A stretch of DNA of 41,073 bases from an uncultured Lachnospiraceae bacterium (GTDB lineage: Bacteria > Bacillota > Clostridia > Lachnospirales > Lachnospiraceae). The stretch covers positions 1 through 41,073 of the forward strand of contig CANQPM010000027.1 of the NCBI GenBank assembly GCA_947625775.1, given 5' to 3'. The notes beneath the pieces are model-generated. The model was not told the origin of the DNA, did not search any database, and saw only the letters and a list, made by a program, of their open reading frames with translations. How positions within the stretch are numbered: position 1 is the first letter of the stretch; each line of letters starts with the position of its first letter. The position numbers were made by a program, and so were the translations under genes. This document shows, piece by piece, positions 40,963 through 41,073 of the stretch.

Positions 40963-41073
40963 TTTTGTTTATTGTTTTTTGTGGAAATGACCTTTTTATT
41001 TGCAGGGAATTTTTTATTTTGTATATGTGAAAAGCTCGGGATTACAAGTGTCCCCGTGAGGACAAACCCTGAG

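Overview
The window looks like chromosomal sequence from an anaerobic Clostridia bacterium, most likely a Lachnospiraceae-type gut Firmicute. The evidence is moderate GC with AT-rich intergenic DNA, strong GGAGG ribosome binding sites, sigma-A promoters of the TTGACA/TATAAT kind, and gene families common in that group (AAA-ATPase_like/PD-(D/E)XK proteins, Rpn-type nucleases, CmpB-type membrane proteins, DUF4080 radical SAM proteins, a SleB-type hydrolase). The species call is inference. No rRNA, tRNA, riboswitch or CRISPR array was recognised.

Left part (1-12540, all minus strand). After a truncated AAA-ATPase_like gene at the left edge comes a tight seven-gene operon. In transcription order it encodes a HemN-like radical SAM protein, a tandemly duplicated methyltransferase, an FHA-FHA-ABC exporter, a lipoprotein, a YjiH-type GATE membrane protein, a PP2C phosphatase and a large transmembrane Ser/Thr kinase with a zinc ribbon and two ectodomain copies. 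A good promoter (12507-12535) lies upstream. I regard this as the best candidate for an undescribed system: a phosphorylation-controlled make-and-export or sensing module.

Middle part (12540-29770, accessory in character). An intact Rpn-type nuclease gene on the plus strand is followed by a 181-bp nested palindrome. Then come a lipoprotein, an atypical transmembrane kinase and an HTH-like helical protein on the minus strand, a coiled-coil protein, a CmpB-like membrane protein, and a B12-binding radical SAM protein on the plus strand. Next is a roughly 0.7-kb stretch without genes and a 1064-residue kinase/NB-ARC STAND protein that resembles NLR-type sensors. It is followed by a deletion-broken second copy of the Rpn gene, inserted between the STAND protein and a paralogue of the HTH-like protein. 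The kinase plus HTH-like pair therefore occurs twice. A REC/HD-GYP phosphodiesterase, an Hpt protein and a DUF402 protein close this part.

Right part (29770-41073). A perfect 24-bp inverted repeat element separates convergent genes. A membrane LuxR-type regulator with a MotA-like membrane partner follows. Then, on the minus strand, a long gene run reads tsaC, rpiB, upp, a SleB-type cell-wall hydrolase, a receiver-like/FHA protein, a PP2C phosphatase, a PrkC-like kinase and a small repeat-rich membrane protein. A tyrosine recombinase gene lies at the right edge.

Taken together, the window encodes four Hanks-type kinases or kinase-like proteins, two PP2C phosphatases and three FHA domains within 41 kb. 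It reads as a dense phosphothreonine signalling neighbourhood.
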